Part shown: piece after piece, positions 6,468-6,758 of the stretch
How positions within the stretch are numbered: the first letter of the stretch is position 1
How the letters are laid out: every line of letters begins with the position of its first letter
Assembly: GCA_026987055.1 (NCBI GenBank)
Contig: JALSNL010000428.1
Coordinates: forward strand, 1 to 6,758
Length of the DNA: 6,758 bases
Direction: 5' to 3'
Origin: Melioribacteraceae bacterium
GTDB taxonomy: Bacteria; Bacteroidota; Ignavibacteria; Ignavibacteriales; Melioribacteraceae
Program-made: the position numbers and the translations under genes
The notes under the pieces: model-generated
Databases searched by the model: none
What the model was told of the DNA's origin: nothing
The model's input: the letters and a program-made list of their open reading frames with translations, nothing else

Positions 6468-6758
6468 TTATTTCCCGGAAACAGTTATATCTCCACCGGA
6501 AGTTTTACATATAACTTTTTTTCCGCCCGAGTTAAAGTTACCAATAAATTTATTTTTCTTAACCTTCTGTCCACTACTATTAGAGAAATTATTATAAACT
6601 CTTCCTCCGGACGTTTTAAGTTCAACATCTGCATTAAAACTGTTTGGCAATTGCAGACTAATATCACCGCCGGAAGTAGTTAAATAAATTCCAAAATTTA
6701 TACCTTTAAAATTCACATCAATATCACCACCGGCGGTACTTGGATTCGGATTTAATAT
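6468..6758 (-). CDS. DUF4097-like SGGD-repeat protein (C-terminal fragment, start off the right edge)
   Basis: The last 96 codons and the TAA stop (6470-6468) of a longer gene are visible; the frame is still open at base 6758. A GTG at 6716-6714 could be called as a start, but the same repeat pattern continues upstream of it (STAGGDIDV), so that start is almost certainly false. The fragment is built of short beta-strand repeats, each marked by a turn: TAGGDIDV, TTSGGDISL, KTSGGRVYN, NSGGKKVIC and KTSGGDITVSGK. This is the pattern of the DUF4097 (putative adhesin / right-handed beta-helix) family, whose members are often exported and whose molecular role is unclear. Signal peptide or anchor cannot be judged because the N-terminus is missing. 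It is separated from the next gene by a terminator, so it is a different transcription unit. Confidence 0.8.
   Translation of the reverse strand: MLNPNPSTAGGDIDVNFKGINFGIYLTTSGGDISLQLPNSFNADVELKTSGGRVYNNFSNSSGQKVKKNKFIGNFNSGGKKVICKTSGGDITVSGK

Noticed and set aside
6438..6683. Plus-strand open frame of 81 codons and a minus-strand frame of 60 codons (6485-6667)
   Set aside because: Both are shadows of the DUF4097-like fragment, whose regular SGGD repeats show the true frame.
1..6758. CRISPR array, insertion sequence, phage or defence genes, tRNA or rRNA
   Set aside because: I saw no regular repeat-spacer pattern, transposase, terminal inverted repeats, or RNA-gene sequence; the window is almost filled by envelope-type genes.

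Overview
The window is AT-rich DNA, roughly one third G+C by eye, and every supportable gene lies on the minus strand. It most likely comes from the Bacteroidota/Chlorobiota/Ignavibacteriota (FCB) group, and a low-GC Ignavibacteria-like organism is my best guess. The reasons are a type IX secretion (T9SS) plug-type protein, a Bacteroidota-style LptD with an N-terminal OstA region, mostly weak Shine-Dalgarno signals, and a candidate Bacteroidota-type promoter. The exact taxon is inferred, not proven.

Layout in the direction of transcription, from right to left. At the right edge (6758 down to 6468) is the C-terminal end of a DUF4097-like, SGGD-repeat beta-helical protein whose start lies outside the window. 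A 316-base non-coding stretch follows. It holds a hairpin terminator for that gene (about 6387-6414), flanking small dyads, and a candidate promoter (about 6254-6284). Then comes a tight five-gene run: a T9SS plug-like exported protein (6151-4943); a Gfo/Idh/MocA oxidoreductase (4940-3951), 2 nt downstream; a small LEA2-like lipoprotein (3954-3343), overlapping the previous gene by 4 nt (ATGA); a ROK-family sugar kinase (3327-2374), 15 nt downstream; and an LptD-like outer-membrane LPS-assembly protein (2343 down to the left edge), 30 nt downstream and incomplete. I see no terminator between these five genes, so they probably form one operon.

The shared theme is the cell envelope. LptD places lipopolysaccharide in the outer membrane. 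The oxidoreductase resembles the GnnA-like/lipid-A-associated branch of its family, which suggests a step in lipid A sugar synthesis. The plug-like protein belongs to the family that closes the T9SS translocon in the outer membrane. The lipoprotein is of unknown function. The ROK kinase could supply phosphorylated hexose or amino sugar, or could be a plain glucokinase. I see no CRISPR array, mobile element, tRNA or rRNA. The main items for a second look are the mixed T9SS/LPS operon, the unassigned LEA2-like lipoprotein, the single cysteine in the visible LptD, and the uncertain start of the plug-like gene. I do not see strong evidence for an entirely new type of system.
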